From: Candidatus Pygmaiobacter gallistercoris
Lineage (GTDB): Bacteria > Bacillota > Clostridia > Oscillospirales > Ruminococcaceae
Length of the DNA: 10,610 nucleotides
Direction of reading: 5' to 3'
NCBI GenBank assembly: GCA_019113125.1
Contig: DXIA01000053.1
Location: 1 to 10,610, forward strand
The translations under genes were made by a program, and so were the position numbers. Below, piece by piece: positions 1 to 7,571 of this stretch. The notes beneath the pieces are model-generated. The model ran no database searches and was not told the DNA's origin. It worked only from the letters and a program-made list of their open reading frames with translations. Within the stretch, counting starts at the first letter, position 1; each line of letters opens with the position of its first letter.

Positions 1-989
1 TCGACCGCCTGCCGCGCCAGCGCCGTCTCGTCCGCGCCCGAGAGGCCGAAGACCTCCCGCCCGAGCCGGGCAAACCGGCCGGGGTCGCTCGGCAGGCAGA
101 AGTCGGCCCAGCCGCCCCAGACCGCCGAGAGGGAGGCCCCGTGGGCGACGTCGAACCGGGCCGAGAGCTCGTGTCCGAGCTGGTGGGGCGCAAAATCCTT
201 GATCCCGCCAAGGCCGGTCAGCCCATTGTGGGAGAGGCTGCCCGCCCACATCAGCTCGCTCATCGCGTCGTAGTCGGTCGGGTCGGCGGCGGCGATCCTG
301 CCGCAGCGGATCACGGTGCGCAGCAGCGCCTCGGCGATCGCGTCGGTCAGCTGGTTGTCCTGCACCGGGTTGAAGTACCGGTCGAGGGTGTGCATCAGGA
401 TGTCCACCACCCCGCACTTGACCTGCCAGGGGGGCAGGGTGAGGGTCAGCGCCGGGTCCATCACCGCGAAGGCGGGCCGGTTGAGGGGGCTCGAGAGGCC
501 CCGCTTTTGGCCGATCTCCTCGTCGGTGAGCACCGCCGAGTCGCTGGTCTCGCTGCCGGCGGCCGAGATGGTCAGCACCACCCCGACCGGCAGGCTCTTC
601 TCGAGCGGGACCTTCCCGCTCCAGAACGCCCAGAGGTCGGTGCCGGGGTTCGCCGCGCCGTGGGCGATCCCCTTTGCGGTGTCGATCGCGCTGCCCCCGC
701 CGACGGCGAGGATCAGCTCGGCGCCAAAGTCGATCGCCCGGCGCACCCCCTCCCGCGCGTGGGAGAGCCGGGGGTTCGGCTTTGCCCCCTCAAAGGTCTC
801 GCTCGCGATCCCCGCCGCCTTGAGCTGGGCCTCGATCCGGTCGAGCAGCCCGCTGCGCCGGGCGCTCGCGCCGCCCGAGACGATCAGCACCCGCTTTGCG
901 CCAAGGCGCTGGATCTCCTGCGCCGTCTGGTCCTCGGCGCCCCGGCCGAACCGGATCCGGGTGGGCACCCAATAGGTAAATTCATGCAT
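1..989 (-). CDS. Iron-containing alcohol dehydrogenase, BDH type (3' end cut by window edge)
   Basis: This is a group III metal-dependent alcohol dehydrogenase, a cytosolic NAD(P)H-linked enzyme interconverting aldehydes or ketones and alcohols. The start is the ATG at 987-989, giving MHEFTYW, 13 bases after the stop of the nicotinate phosphoribosyltransferase gene and behind a GGGGGA ribosome binding site. About 329 residues are visible; the family usually has about 385-390, so some 60 C-terminal residues lie outside. The nucleotide-binding GGGS is at residues 97-100, with Asp103 after it. The metal ligands expected from FucO and YqhD are present: Asp196, His200, His269 and His283, with the conserved extra His273 between the last two. 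The EGAKPNPR-like stretch and the GSETSDSAV segment resemble NADH/NADPH-dependent butanol dehydrogenases (YugJ/YqhD group) more than AdhE-type domains. It is the last visible gene of the dacF-like operon. Family assignment is secure; the physiological substrate and cofactor preference are not known. Confidence 0.93.
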   Translation of the reverse strand, partial: MHEFTYWVPTRIRFGRGAEDQTAQEIQRLGAKRVLIVSGGASARRSGLLDRIEAQLKAAGIASETFEGAKPNPRLSHAREGVRRAIDFGAELILAVGGGSAIDTAKGIAHGAANPGTDLWAFWSGKVPLEKSLPVGVVLTISAAGSETSDSAVLTDEEIGQKRGLSSPLNRPAFAVMDPALTLTLPPWQVKCGVVDILMHTLDRYFNPVQDNQLTDAIAEALLRTVIRCGRIAAADPTDYDAMSELMWAGSLSHNGLTGLGGIKDFAPHQLGHELSARFDVAHGASLSAVWGGWADFCLPSDPGRFARLGREVFGLSGADETALARQAV

Positions 990-1002
990 CGCTTTTTCCC
1001 CC

Positions 1003-2454
1003 TTATCGCTGGATCGAGAGGGCGCGCAGCAGGTTCTGGCGCTCCTCCCAGAGTTTCGGTGAAAGGTCGACATAGTACCGGTGCGGGTACTCAAACCGCT
1101 TGACCTCGTCCCAGAGCGAGCCGACCTGGGCCGCACAGGAGGCGCGGATCTCCTCAAGCGAGGGGCAGTCGTAGACCCGGCGGCCCTGCTCGAAGACCGG
1201 CACCAGGATCCGGCGGGCAGTGCAGCCGGTGTAGGTGCGCTGTTTCCAGGTCTCGATCGGGTCGAACAGGGTGATGCCGCCCGCGGTGTCCACCTCCTCG
1301 TCGTAGAGGGTGATATAGTCGGCCATCGCGTTGCCGGTCTCGTCGTCGTAGATCCGCCACAGCGCCTTGCGGTGGGGGACGGTCATCTTCTCGACCGACT
1401 CGCTGACCTTGATCTTCGGCAGATAGCTGCCGTCCTCGTTGCGGATCGCGGCGAGCTTGTAGACCCCGCCGAAGACCGGGTCGCTCTTGCTGGTGATCAG
1501 GTTCTCGCCGATGCCGAAACTGTCCACCTTCGCCCCCTGCAGGATCAGGTCCCGGACGATGTACTCGTCCAGCGAGTTGCTGACCACGATCTTGGCGTCG
1601 GGGTAGCCCGCCTCATCCAGCAGCTGCCGGGCGCGCTTTGAGAGGTAGGCGATGTCCCCCGAGTCGATCCGGATGCCGGCCGGGCGGATCCCGGCGGGGC
1701 GGAGCACCTCGTCGAAGACCCGGATTGCATTCGGCACCCCGCTCTTGAGGACGTTGTAGGTGTCCACCAGCAGCACGCAGCCGTCGGGGTAGAGCTCGGC
1801 GTACTTCCTGAAGGCGTCGTACTCCGAGGGAAACATCTGGACCCAGGAGTGGGCCATCGTCCCCGAGACCGGGATGCCGTAGTCCCGCGCCGCCATCACG
1901 CAGCTGGTGCTGGTCACCCCGCCGATGTAGGCCGCCCGGGCGCCGAAGACCGCCGCGTCGTAGCTCTGGGCCCGCCGGGCGCCGAACTCGGCCACCGGCC
2001 GCCCCGCCGCCGCCCGGACGATCCGGTTGGCCTTGGTGGCGATCAGGCTCTGGTGGTTGATGTTGACCAGCAGCATCGTCTCGATCAGCTGGGCCTGGAT
2101 CGCCGGCCCCTCGACGGTGACGATCGGCTCGCCCGGAAAGATCGGGGTCCCCTCCGGCACCGCCCAGACGCTGCAGGAGAATTTGAAGTGTTTGAGGTAG
2201 TCGAGGAACGGCTCGTCGAAGATCCCGAGCCCCCGCAGATAGGCGAGGTCCTCGTCGGTGAACTGCAGCTGCTCGAGGGATTCGATCAGCTGCTCGAGGC
2301 CGGCGCAGATCGCAAAGCCGCCCCCGTCCGGCACCCGCCGGAAGAACATGTCGAAGACGCAGATCTTCTCCCTGTATCCCTCTTCAAAGTAGCCGGCGGC
2401 CATCGTCAGCTCGTAGAAGTCGGTGAGCATTGTGAGGTTGCGTTTTACTTCCAT
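1003..2454 (-). CDS. pncB: Nicotinate phosphoribosyltransferase
   Basis: The enzyme (EC 6.3.4.21) makes nicotinate mononucleotide from nicotinate, PRPP and ATP in the Preiss-Handler NAD salvage pathway. The protein is 483 residues, normal for the longer Firmicutes type. Visible family signatures are the N-terminal LTDFYELTMAAGY (residues 10-22), EFGARR (156-161), GTMAHSW (198-204) whose His202 matches the phosphorylated active-site histidine, GIRIDSGD (260-267) in the PRPP-binding region, and GIGENL (314-319). I chose the ATG at 2452-2454 because an AAAGGAG ribosome binding site sits eight bases upstream and the DFYELTM motif lies at the usual distance from the N terminus. An in-frame start at 2574 would overlap the carboxypeptidase gene and add 40 residues unlike the family. 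The ribosome binding site overlaps the stop codon of the upstream gene, suggesting translational coupling. The stop is TAA at 1003-1005. Confidence 0.97.
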   Translation of the reverse strand: MEVKRNLTMLTDFYELTMAAGYFEEGYREKICVFDMFFRRVPDGGGFAICAGLEQLIESLEQLQFTDEDLAYLRGLGIFDEPFLDYLKHFKFSCSVWAVPEGTPIFPGEPIVTVEGPAIQAQLIETMLLVNINHQSLIATKANRIVRAAAGRPVAEFGARRAQSYDAAVFGARAAYIGGVTSTSCVMAARDYGIPVSGTMAHSWVQMFPSEYDAFRKYAELYPDGCVLLVDTYNVLKSGVPNAIRVFDEVLRPAGIRPAGIRIDSGDIAYLSKRARQLLDEAGYPDAKIVVSNSLDEYIVRDLILQGAKVDSFGIGENLITSKSDPVFGGVYKLAAIRNEDGSYLPKIKVSESVEKMTVPHRKALWRIYDDETGNAMADYITLYDEEVDTAGGITLFDPIETWKQRTYTGCTARRILVPVFEQGRRVYDCPSLEEIRASCAAQVGSLWDEVKRFEYPHRYYVDLSPKLWEERQNLLRALSIQR

Positions 2455-2468
2455 CGTTCCTGCTCCTT

Positions 2469-3800
2469 TCAGATCCCGCGGCGGCGGTTGACCTTCCCCA
2501 TCCGCTGGTTGCGCCGGACGGCCCAGATGACATACCCGATATACAGCACCGCGGTGATCGCGATCAGCACACACAGCACCTTGAAATAGAGGGAGGAGAA
2601 GAACTCCCCGATCTTCGCCACCACGAAGAGGGCGGTGTTCCGCTCGAGGCTCTGGCTCGCGACGAGGTCGACGGTGCCCAGCTCCTCCCCCGCGATCGAG
2701 AGGGTGACGCTGCCCACCACATCCCCCGCCTCGATCGGGGCGGCGACCGCGTCGGGCAGGTGGTACTCCTTGTTGATGGTCGAGCTGTCGCTCTCGATCG
2801 GCAGCAGGGTCACCAGATCATCCGCCGGCCGCAGCTTGAGGGTGTCCTGCTCGGAGCAATACTTGACCTTGATCTCGGCGATGTCCTGCTCGGTGTCGAG
2901 CGCCGGGCGGACCGCGAGGCTGCTGAAGACCCAGTCGTAGATCTGGGCCGAGACCTGAAAGGCGAGGCCGTAGCCGTTCTCGTCCTTCTCATAGGGGGTG
3001 CCCATCACCACCAGCATATAGTTCTGGCCGTCCAGCGTGGCGGTCGAGATCAGGTTGTAGCCCGCCTCGGGGGTGGAGCCGGTCTTGATCCCCTGCACAT
3101 AGGAGCGGTAGACATCCGACGAGGGGTTCATCATATAGTTGGTGTTGCGGATATAGTAGCCCTCGGGGTGCTTGTTGCTCGCCGGCATCCAGTGCTCGAG
3201 GGAGGTCACGACATCCATGAAGGGGGCGCCGAGGTCGTAGCAGGCCTTGGCGATCAGGTACATGTCCCTGGCGCTCGAGTAGTGGTTCTGGTCCATCCCG
3301 TACAGGCCGTGGGCGCAGGCGAAGTTGGTGTTCTCGCACCCCAGCTCCTTGGCCCGGTTGTTCATCAGGTAGTAGAAGTTGGACAGGCTCCCCCCGCCCA
3401 GATAGTCGGCGACGGCGCTCGCCGCCTCGTTGCCGCTGGGCAGCATCATGCCGTAGAGCAGGTCGATCAGCTTGATCTGCTCATACGGCCGGATGTCGGC
3501 GGTCGAGCCCCCCGCGCCGTAGAGCTCGTCGTAGATGTAACCGGGGGTGGTGATGACCGTCTCGAGATCCTCGCCGCTCTCGAGCAGCAGCAGCGCGGTC
3601 ATCAGCTTGGTCAGGCTGGCGGGGGGGCGTTTCTTGTCGGCGTTCTTCTCGTAGACCACCGTATTCGTATCCAGGTTGACCAGATACACCGCGTCGGCGT
3701 TCGGCTCAAACGGGGGGGTATAGCTGACCGCCGACGCGCCGGCGGCAAACGGCAGGCAGAGCAGCAGCAGCGCGAGCAGGCTGCAACACAATTTTTTCAT
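2469..3800 (-). CDS. D-alanyl-D-alanine carboxypeptidase, DacF/PBP5-like
   Basis: This penicillin-binding protein (peptidase family S11) trims the terminal D-Ala from peptidoglycan pentapeptides outside the membrane. The 443-residue protein starts with a signal peptide: MKKL, a hydrophobic run of about residues 7-20, and a likely cleavage after the Ala-rich stretch near residue 24. The three active-site motifs are intact: SLTK at 62-65, SGN at 122-124 and KTG at 239-241. A PBP5_C-like beta domain follows around 320-400. A C-terminal hydrophobic helix (about 405-427) ends in an Arg/Lys-rich tail, which should anchor the protein in the membrane. The ATG at 3798-3800 is preferred because GAGGTG lies seven bases upstream and the signal peptide begins there. 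An in-frame ATG at 3825-3827 lies too close to the predicted transcription start. It is the first gene of the operon with pncB and the iron alcohol dehydrogenase. A sporulation role as for dacF is possible but not shown. Confidence 0.95.
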   Translation of the reverse strand: MKKLCCSLLALLLLCLPFAAGASAVSYTPPFEPNADAVYLVNLDTNTVVYEKNADKKRPPASLTKLMTALLLLESGEDLETVITTPGYIYDELYGAGGSTADIRPYEQIKLIDLLYGMMLPSGNEAASAVADYLGGGSLSNFYYLMNNRAKELGCENTNFACAHGLYGMDQNHYSSARDMYLIAKACYDLGAPFMDVVTSLEHWMPASNKHPEGYYIRNTNYMMNPSSDVYRSYVQGIKTGSTPEAGYNLISTATLDGQNYMLVVMGTPYEKDENGYGLAFQVSAQIYDWVFSSLAVRPALDTEQDIAEIKVKYCSEQDTLKLRPADDLVTLLPIESDSSTINKEYHLPDAVAAPIEAGDVVGSVTLSIAGEELGTVDLVASQSLERNTALFVVAKIGEFFSSLYFKVLCVLIAITAVLYIGYVIWAVRRNQRMGKVNRRRGI

Positions 3801-3831
3801 TCCAGGGCACCTCGCGGGATTCGTCATTTTA

Positions 3832-3840
3832 TGCTATAAT
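3832..3840 (+). promoter_or_regulatory. Extended -10 element pointing toward the metallophosphoesterase
   Basis: The plus strand reads TGCTATAAT, again a perfect -10 hexamer with TGn. The -35 region (around 3812-3817) is poor. Start of transcription would be near 3847, giving a leader of roughly 105 bases. The element faces the minus-strand promoter, so the two polymerase sites overlap. It is the best plus-strand candidate in the gap, but not proven. Confidence 0.4.
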
Positions 3841-3845
3841 AATTC

Positions 3846-3854
3846 ATTATATCA
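3846..3854 (-). promoter_or_regulatory. Extended -10 promoter for the carboxypeptidase operon
   Basis: On the minus strand the sequence reads TGATATAAT, a perfect -10 hexamer with the TGn extension. No good -35 box is seen at 16-18 bases (the hexamers there are ATACGG, GATACG and GGATAC), which fits an extended -10 promoter. Transcription would start near 3839, leaving a leader of about 39 bases before the ATG at 3800. A further minus-strand element, TGCTATACT at 3878-3886, is a weaker upstream alternative. Confidence 0.6.
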
Positions 3855-3856
3855 TG

Positions 3857-3870
3857 CGGCGCATGCGCCG
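3857..3870. promoter_or_regulatory. Perfect 14-bp palindrome in the promoter island
   Basis: CGGCGCATGCGCCG is its own reverse complement. It lies just upstream of the minus-strand -10 element, in the usual spacer position, and downstream of the predicted plus-strand start. It could be an operator for a dimeric regulator or a hairpin in the plus-strand leader. Which regulator would bind is unknown. Confidence 0.4.
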
Positions 3871-3913
3871 TATCCATAGTATAGCATCATTTTATGAAAA
3901 TAAAAAGCATCCG

Positions 3914-3934
3914 CCCGCCGCGAAATCCGGCGGG
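3914..3934 (+). other. Hairpin abutting the metallophosphoesterase ribosome binding site
   Basis: CCCGCCG (3914-3920) and CGGCGGG (3928-3934) form a 7-bp all-GC stem around a 7-base loop. The right arm ends where the purine-rich ribosome binding site (about 3934-3944) begins. It may restrict ribosome access, although short GC hairpins arise easily in DNA of this composition. Confidence 0.35.
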
Positions 3935-3951
3935 GGAGAGGAGGCGCGCGG

Positions 3952-4647
3952 ATGATCTATCTCACGGCGGATCTGCACGGGGATCCCGACCGGCTGCGGG
4001 CCGCCCGCAGGAAACTGCGCCGGCGGGACACCCTGATTGTGCTGGGGGACTTCGGCTTTGTCTGGACCGGCGACAAATCGGAGCAAAAGCGGCTGCGCCG
4101 GATCGCGAAGGGGAGGGGGACGGTGCTCTTTCTCGACGGGGCGCACGAGAACTTCGACCTGCTCGAAGAGTACCCCCTTGTCGACTTCGCGGGCGGCCGG
4201 GCCCGCAAGCTCGGCGAGCGGCTGTTTTACCTCGAGCGGGGGGCGTGCTACACCATCGAGGGGCGCAGCCTGCTCTGCATGGGCGGGGGCGAGAGCGAGG
4301 ACCCCGCCGACCGGGAGGAGGGGGTCAGCTGGTGGCCGCAGGAGCTGCCGGACGAGGCGGACTTTGCCCGCTGCCGCGAGAGCCTCGCCGCCCATTTCGG
4401 CAAGGTCGACTACATTTTGACCCACACCCCGCCGCTGCGGCTGCGCCGGTTTCTGCTGCCCGGGGACCGGGAGCAGGACAACCGGCTCGAGATCTTTCTG
4501 GACACCCTCGCCGACAGCGCCGACTACCGCTGCTGGTACTTCGGCCAGCTGCACCTCGACCGGGCGGTCGGGCCGCGGGCGGTCGCGGTCTACCGCAGGG
4601 TGCTGCCGCTCTGGGTGCCCCCGAAGAAGAAACTGTTCCACCGTTAA
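3952..4647 (+). CDS. Calcineurin-like metallophosphoesterase with altered motifs
   Basis: The 231-residue cytosolic protein has the layout of a binuclear-metal phosphoesterase. The substrate cannot be inferred. Motifs in order are DLHG (residues 7-10, Asp7 and His9), GDFG (32-35, Asp33), GAHEN (63-67), a SWWPQELP segment (126-133) typical of a small Firmicutes subfamily, THTPP (157-161, His158), and FGQLHLD (197-203, His201). Two positions are unusual. The Asn of the usual GNH(D/E) motif is Ala64, and the first His of the usual GHxH motif is Gln199. Both positions normally contribute to metal or phosphate binding, so activity may be reduced or changed; alternatively this subfamily tolerates the change. 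The ATG at 3952 has GGAGAGGAGG seven bases upstream. The gene stands alone, opposite in direction to both neighbours, and ends at a strong terminator. Confidence 0.88.
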   Translation: MIYLTADLHGDPDRLRAARRKLRRRDTLIVLGDFGFVWTGDKSEQKRLRRIAKGRGTVLFLDGAHENFDLLEEYPLVDFAGGRARKLGERLFYLERGACYTIEGRSLLCMGGGESEDPADREEGVSWWPQELPDEADFARCRESLAAHFGKVDYILTHTPPLRLRRFLLPGDREQDNRLEIFLDTLADSADYRCWYFGQLHLDRAVGPRAVAVYRRVLPLWVPPKKKLFHR

Positions 4648-4650
4648 CGA

Positions 4651-4687
4651 AAAGGATCCCGCCAGCTGCCCGCTGGCGGGATCCTTT
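4651..4687. terminator. Bidirectional intrinsic terminator
   Basis: A perfect 16-bp stem (4651-4666 with 4672-4687) encloses the 5-base loop TGCCC. The arms begin with AAAGGATCCC and end with GGGATCCTTT, so each strand has a GC-rich stem closed by a short T run (CCTTTATT on plus, CCTTTTCG on minus). It lies four bases after the stop of the metallophosphoesterase and eleven bases beyond the stop of the convergent hydrolase gene, and should end both transcripts. Confidence 0.9.
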
Positions 4688-4697
4688 ATTCTGTCTC

Positions 4698-6344
4698 TTA
4701 TTCCGCGACCGGCAGCAGCACCGATCCGCCGAAGATGGTCTGGGTCGCGACCCGCTCCGCCCGGGCGAGGGCCCAGCCGCCGGCGCAGTTCGGATGGGCG
4801 GCGTACTCGGGGAAGTTCGAGCTCGACAGATCCAGCCGCAGCCGGCAGCCGGGCGCGAGGGTCCAGCTGATCGGCCACATCCTGATCTCGATCTCGGCCC
4901 GCTCGCTGGGCCGGTAGTCCAGCCGGTGGGGTGCGCCGCAGCGGTAGCCCAGCGAGGTGATGCCGCCCCGGATGTTGCGGGCGACCCCATCGGGGGCGAC
5001 CTCGAGCAGCTTTGCGGTGAAGGCGGTGTCGGCGCAGTCGCTCGCGACCTGCAGCCGGACCCGGATCTCCCCCCGCAGCGCCAGCGGCTCGGTGAGCGGG
5101 TCTGAGACAAAGCTCACCACATCCGGCCGCCAGTCCGGCTCGGGCTGGGGCAGGCTGCCGATCTCCTCTTTGGAGGTGAACAGCGACTCGCCGCCGTGGC
5201 TCGGCACCGGCCGGTCGGGATCATACCGGTACTGCAGCGGCTGTGCGTGCTGCGGCTGCGCCGGGGTAAGGGCGCGGGCCGCGCCGTCGAGAAAGAGCTG
5301 CCGGCCCGGCAGATCCCCCGCCGGCATCCGGTCAAGGGTCTCCCAGCGGTCGGCCCCGATGTTGTACAGCTGCACCCCGCCGCGGGGCAGTCTGCCCTCC
5401 TTGAGGATTTCGGTGAACCAGCGCAGCGCGCTCGCGGTGTCGCTGTTTTCAAGATGCTCCGCCGGCTTGCCGGGGATGACATTCTCAAACCAGTGGTTCC
5501 AGGCCCCGATCCGCAGCACGCTGTGGGCGGCGGCAGCGGGGGAGAGGGCCTCATACCCCCGCACCGTGCCGCCGAGGTGGTGGTCATACCAGCCGCTGCC
5601 GATATAGACCGGCAGGTTCAGTTTGCCCGGCACCTGCCGCAGCGCCCCCCAGAGCCCCTCGTTCCAGTAGGGGTCGTCGGGGTCGGTGTGGGTGATCCAG
5701 TCGCGGTACCAGTCCAGCCGCCCGCCCCAGAGCGCCTCGTCCACCTCGATCTGGGGGCGGTAGCGGCAGCTCTCGAGGTAGTCGGCGGTGACCGGAAAGC
5801 CGGCGTTCTGCATCGCCCATCCGGTCAGGATGTCCTGCCGGAACATCCCCTCCTGATAGGCCGAGGCGAACCGGTCGGTGCCGTAGTGGGTCAGGTAGAG
5901 GGTGGCAAAGCAGTCGGGCAGCGCGTCGGCCATCACCCAGCCGGTGAAGGCGAGGTAGGAGCAGCCGAGATAGCCGCAGCGGCCGGCAAAGGGCTGGGCG
6001 GCGAGCCAGCGGGCGGTGACAAGGCCGTCCCGCCGCTCGTTGACATTCGGCTCCCAGACCCCGCCCGACCCGCCGGTGCCCCGGCAGAACTGGTAGACAA
6101 AGCCGAACCCCCGCCGCGCGTACTCCCGGGCGGTCAGCCGGTACTCCGCCTCCGCCTGGGGATAACAGCTGCGCATCAGGATGGTGGGAAACGGCCCCGC
6201 CGCGTCCGGCAGGGTGACGACGGTGCGCAGCGGCACCCCGTCCTCTGCCGGGACCGCGACCTCATAGGGATCCGCCGCGCCGCAGCAGACCCCGCCCAGC
6301 GCGTCGAATTCCCGCTGCAGCCGGACAAGTCTCTCTTCTTCCAT
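4698..6344 (-). CDS. CocE/NonD family alpha/beta hydrolase (X-Pro dipeptidyl-peptidase S15-like)
   Basis: This 548-residue protein belongs to the serine hydrolases that include cocaine esterase, X-Pro dipeptidyl-peptidases and alpha-amino-acid ester hydrolases. The N-terminal S15 alpha/beta-hydrolase domain covers about residues 25-290. It shows CRGTGGSGG (87-95), the nucleophile elbow GCSYLA with Ser129, the acid in SGWYD with Asp254, and the base in GAWNH with His284. Tyr61 (RSCYP) is positioned like the oxyanion-hole Tyr of CocE. A PepX_C-like jelly-roll domain fills about 310-545. No signal peptide is seen, so it should act in the cytosol. The start at 6344 has GGAGG seven bases upstream. 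It is the last gene of the operon, 18 bases after the CoA transferase gene, and ends just before the terminator. Its presence suggests release of an acid from an ester or amide precursor for the enzymes upstream. That role is inference; the substrate is unknown. Confidence 0.92.
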   Translation of the reverse strand: MEEERLVRLQREFDALGGVCCGAADPYEVAVPAEDGVPLRTVVTLPDAAGPFPTILMRSCYPQAEAEYRLTAREYARRGFGFVYQFCRGTGGSGGVWEPNVNERRDGLVTARWLAAQPFAGRCGYLGCSYLAFTGWVMADALPDCFATLYLTHYGTDRFASAYQEGMFRQDILTGWAMQNAGFPVTADYLESCRYRPQIEVDEALWGGRLDWYRDWITHTDPDDPYWNEGLWGALRQVPGKLNLPVYIGSGWYDHHLGGTVRGYEALSPAAAAHSVLRIGAWNHWFENVIPGKPAEHLENSDTASALRWFTEILKEGRLPRGGVQLYNIGADRWETLDRMPAGDLPGRQLFLDGAARALTPAQPQHAQPLQYRYDPDRPVPSHGGESLFTSKEEIGSLPQPEPDWRPDVVSFVSDPLTEPLALRGEIRVRLQVASDCADTAFTAKLLEVAPDGVARNIRGGITSLGYRCGAPHRLDYRPSERAEIEIRMWPISWTLAPGCRLRLDLSSSNFPEYAAHPNCAGGWALARAERVATQTIFGGSVLLPVAE

Positions 6345-6362
6345 CGGGTTTCCTCCCCTCTC

Positions 6363-7571
6363 TCAGATGACCCCCTGATCGGCCAGCCGGTCGATCTCCT
6401 TTTGGGTGTAGCCCAGCGCGGCGAGCAGCCGGTCGTTGTCCTGCCCCAGCTCGGGGGCGGGGGTGCGCACGCTGGGGGGGGTGTCCATCAGCTTGATCGC
6501 GCAGCCGTTGACCGTGATCGGGCCGAGGGTCGGGTGCTCCATCCCGACGAACATCTCCCGCTCCTTGACATGGGGATCGGCGAGGATCTGGCTGATGTCG
6601 AGGATCGGCCCGGCCGGAATGCCGTGGGCCAGCAGGATGTCGGTCGCCTCGGTCATCGTCTTGTCGGCGAGCCAGCGCTCGATCAGCACCTTGAGGTCGT
6701 CCTGGTGCTCGAGCCGGCCCGGCATGTCGGTGAACCGGGGATCCGTTACCAGCTCGGGCATCCCGAGGATCTCGTCGCAGAGCTTTGCGAAGAGTTTCTG
6801 GTTGCCGCAGGCGATGATGACCACCCCGTCCTTGCAGGTGAACCCGTCGTAGGGGGAGACCGCCGCGTACCGGTTGCCCATCCGGGGCGGGACCTGGCCC
6901 GACTCGAGGTACTTGATGGCGGTGTTCTCGGTCGCCGCGATGACCGCGTCCATCAGCGAGACGTCGACCCGCTGGCCGCGGCCGGTGATGCTGCGGGCGT
7001 TGACCGCCGCGAGGATGCCGATGGCGAGGTGCAGCCCGCCGAGGATGTCCCCCAGCGCGCTGCCCGCCCGGGTGGGCTCGCCCCCCCGCGCGCCGGTGAT
7101 CGCCATCATGCCGCCCATCGCCTGGGCGAGGATGTCGTACCCCGGCCGCAGGTGGTAGGGCCCGTAGCAGCCGAACCCGCTCACCGCGGCGTAGATCAGC
7201 CGGGGATTGATCTTCTTCAGCTCGTCATACCCCAGCCCCAGCCGGTCCATCACCCCGGGGCGGTAGTTCTCCACCACGATGTCGGCCTTTTCGGCCAGCC
7301 GGCGGAAGATCTGTTTGCCCTCCTCGGATTTCAGGTTGAGGGTCAGCCCCGCCTTGTTGCGGTTGATGTTGGCGAAGTACAGGCTCTCCCGCGCGCCGTC
7401 CTTGTTGGTTCGGAACGGGGGATAGGCGCGGGTGTCGTCCCCCGAGACCGGCAGCTCGATCTTGATGACCTTTGCCCCCATATCCGCCAGCATCATGGTG
7501 CAGAAGGGGCCGGCGAGCACCCGGGTCAAATCGAGCACGGTCAGGTTTTCCAGCGCCCGCGGTTCAGCCAT
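6363..7571 (-). CDS. CaiB/BaiF-type family III CoA transferase
   Basis: Family III CoA transferases move CoA between carboxylic acids through aspartyl-CoA thioester intermediates. The protein has 402 residues, typical for the family. It begins with the characteristic LENLTVLDLTRVLAGPF (residues 7-23) and LADMGAKVIKIE (28-39), followed by SLYFANINRNKAGLTLNL (63-80) and the IVVENYRPGVMDRLGLGYDEL region (98-118). The expected catalytic Asp is Asp175 in SALGDILGG, close to Asp169 of formyl-CoA transferase. The start at 7571 overlaps the preceding gene by eight bases (ATGGCTGA contains its stop), and GGAGGAGGG lies eight bases upstream, so translation is probably coupled. It is the third gene of the AtuA-like operon, where it would activate the acid that the other enzymes act on. 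The donor and acceptor acids cannot be read from the sequence. Formyl-, carnitine-, bile-acid- and succinyl-dependent members all look alike at this level. Confidence 0.95.
   Translation of the reverse strand: MAEPRALENLTVLDLTRVLAGPFCTMMLADMGAKVIKIELPVSGDDTRAYPPFRTNKDGARESLYFANINRNKAGLTLNLKSEEGKQIFRRLAEKADIVVENYRPGVMDRLGLGYDELKKINPRLIYAAVSGFGCYGPYHLRPGYDILAQAMGGMMAITGARGGEPTRAGSALGDILGGLHLAIGILAAVNARSITGRGQRVDVSLMDAVIAATENTAIKYLESGQVPPRMGNRYAAVSPYDGFTCKDGVVIIACGNQKLFAKLCDEILGMPELVTDPRFTDMPGRLEHQDDLKVLIERWLADKTMTEATDILLAHGIPAGPILDISQILADPHVKEREMFVGMEHPTLGPITVNGCAIKLMDTPPSVRTPAPELGQDNDRLLAALGYTQKEIDRLADQGVI

Noticed and set aside
141..1103. Plus-strand frames opposite the alcohol dehydrogenase.
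   Set aside because: They mirror a gene with all metal ligands and the GGGS motif, and show no family features themselves.
2455..2574. A longer in-frame start for nicotinate phosphoribosyltransferase, adding 40 residues.
   Set aside because: It would overlap the carboxypeptidase coding region and adds sequence unlike the family. The ATG at 2454 has a strong ribosome binding site.
3801..3827. An upstream ATG for the carboxypeptidase, adding nine residues.
   Set aside because: It falls within about 12 bases of the predicted transcription start and has no ribosome binding site, while the ATG at 3800 has GAGGTG and begins the signal peptide.
2760..3839. A 359-codon plus-strand frame opposite the carboxypeptidase gene.
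   Set aside because: The minus strand encodes a signal peptide, all three PBP motifs and a membrane anchor. The plus-strand product is Val/Gly/Arg-rich noise.
3892..5110. Long frames in other phases across the metallophosphoesterase and terminator (for example 3894-5105 plus and 3892-4878 minus).
   Set aside because: They run through a perfect intrinsic terminator and both strands of real genes, and their products are Arg/Pro/Ala-rich without motifs.
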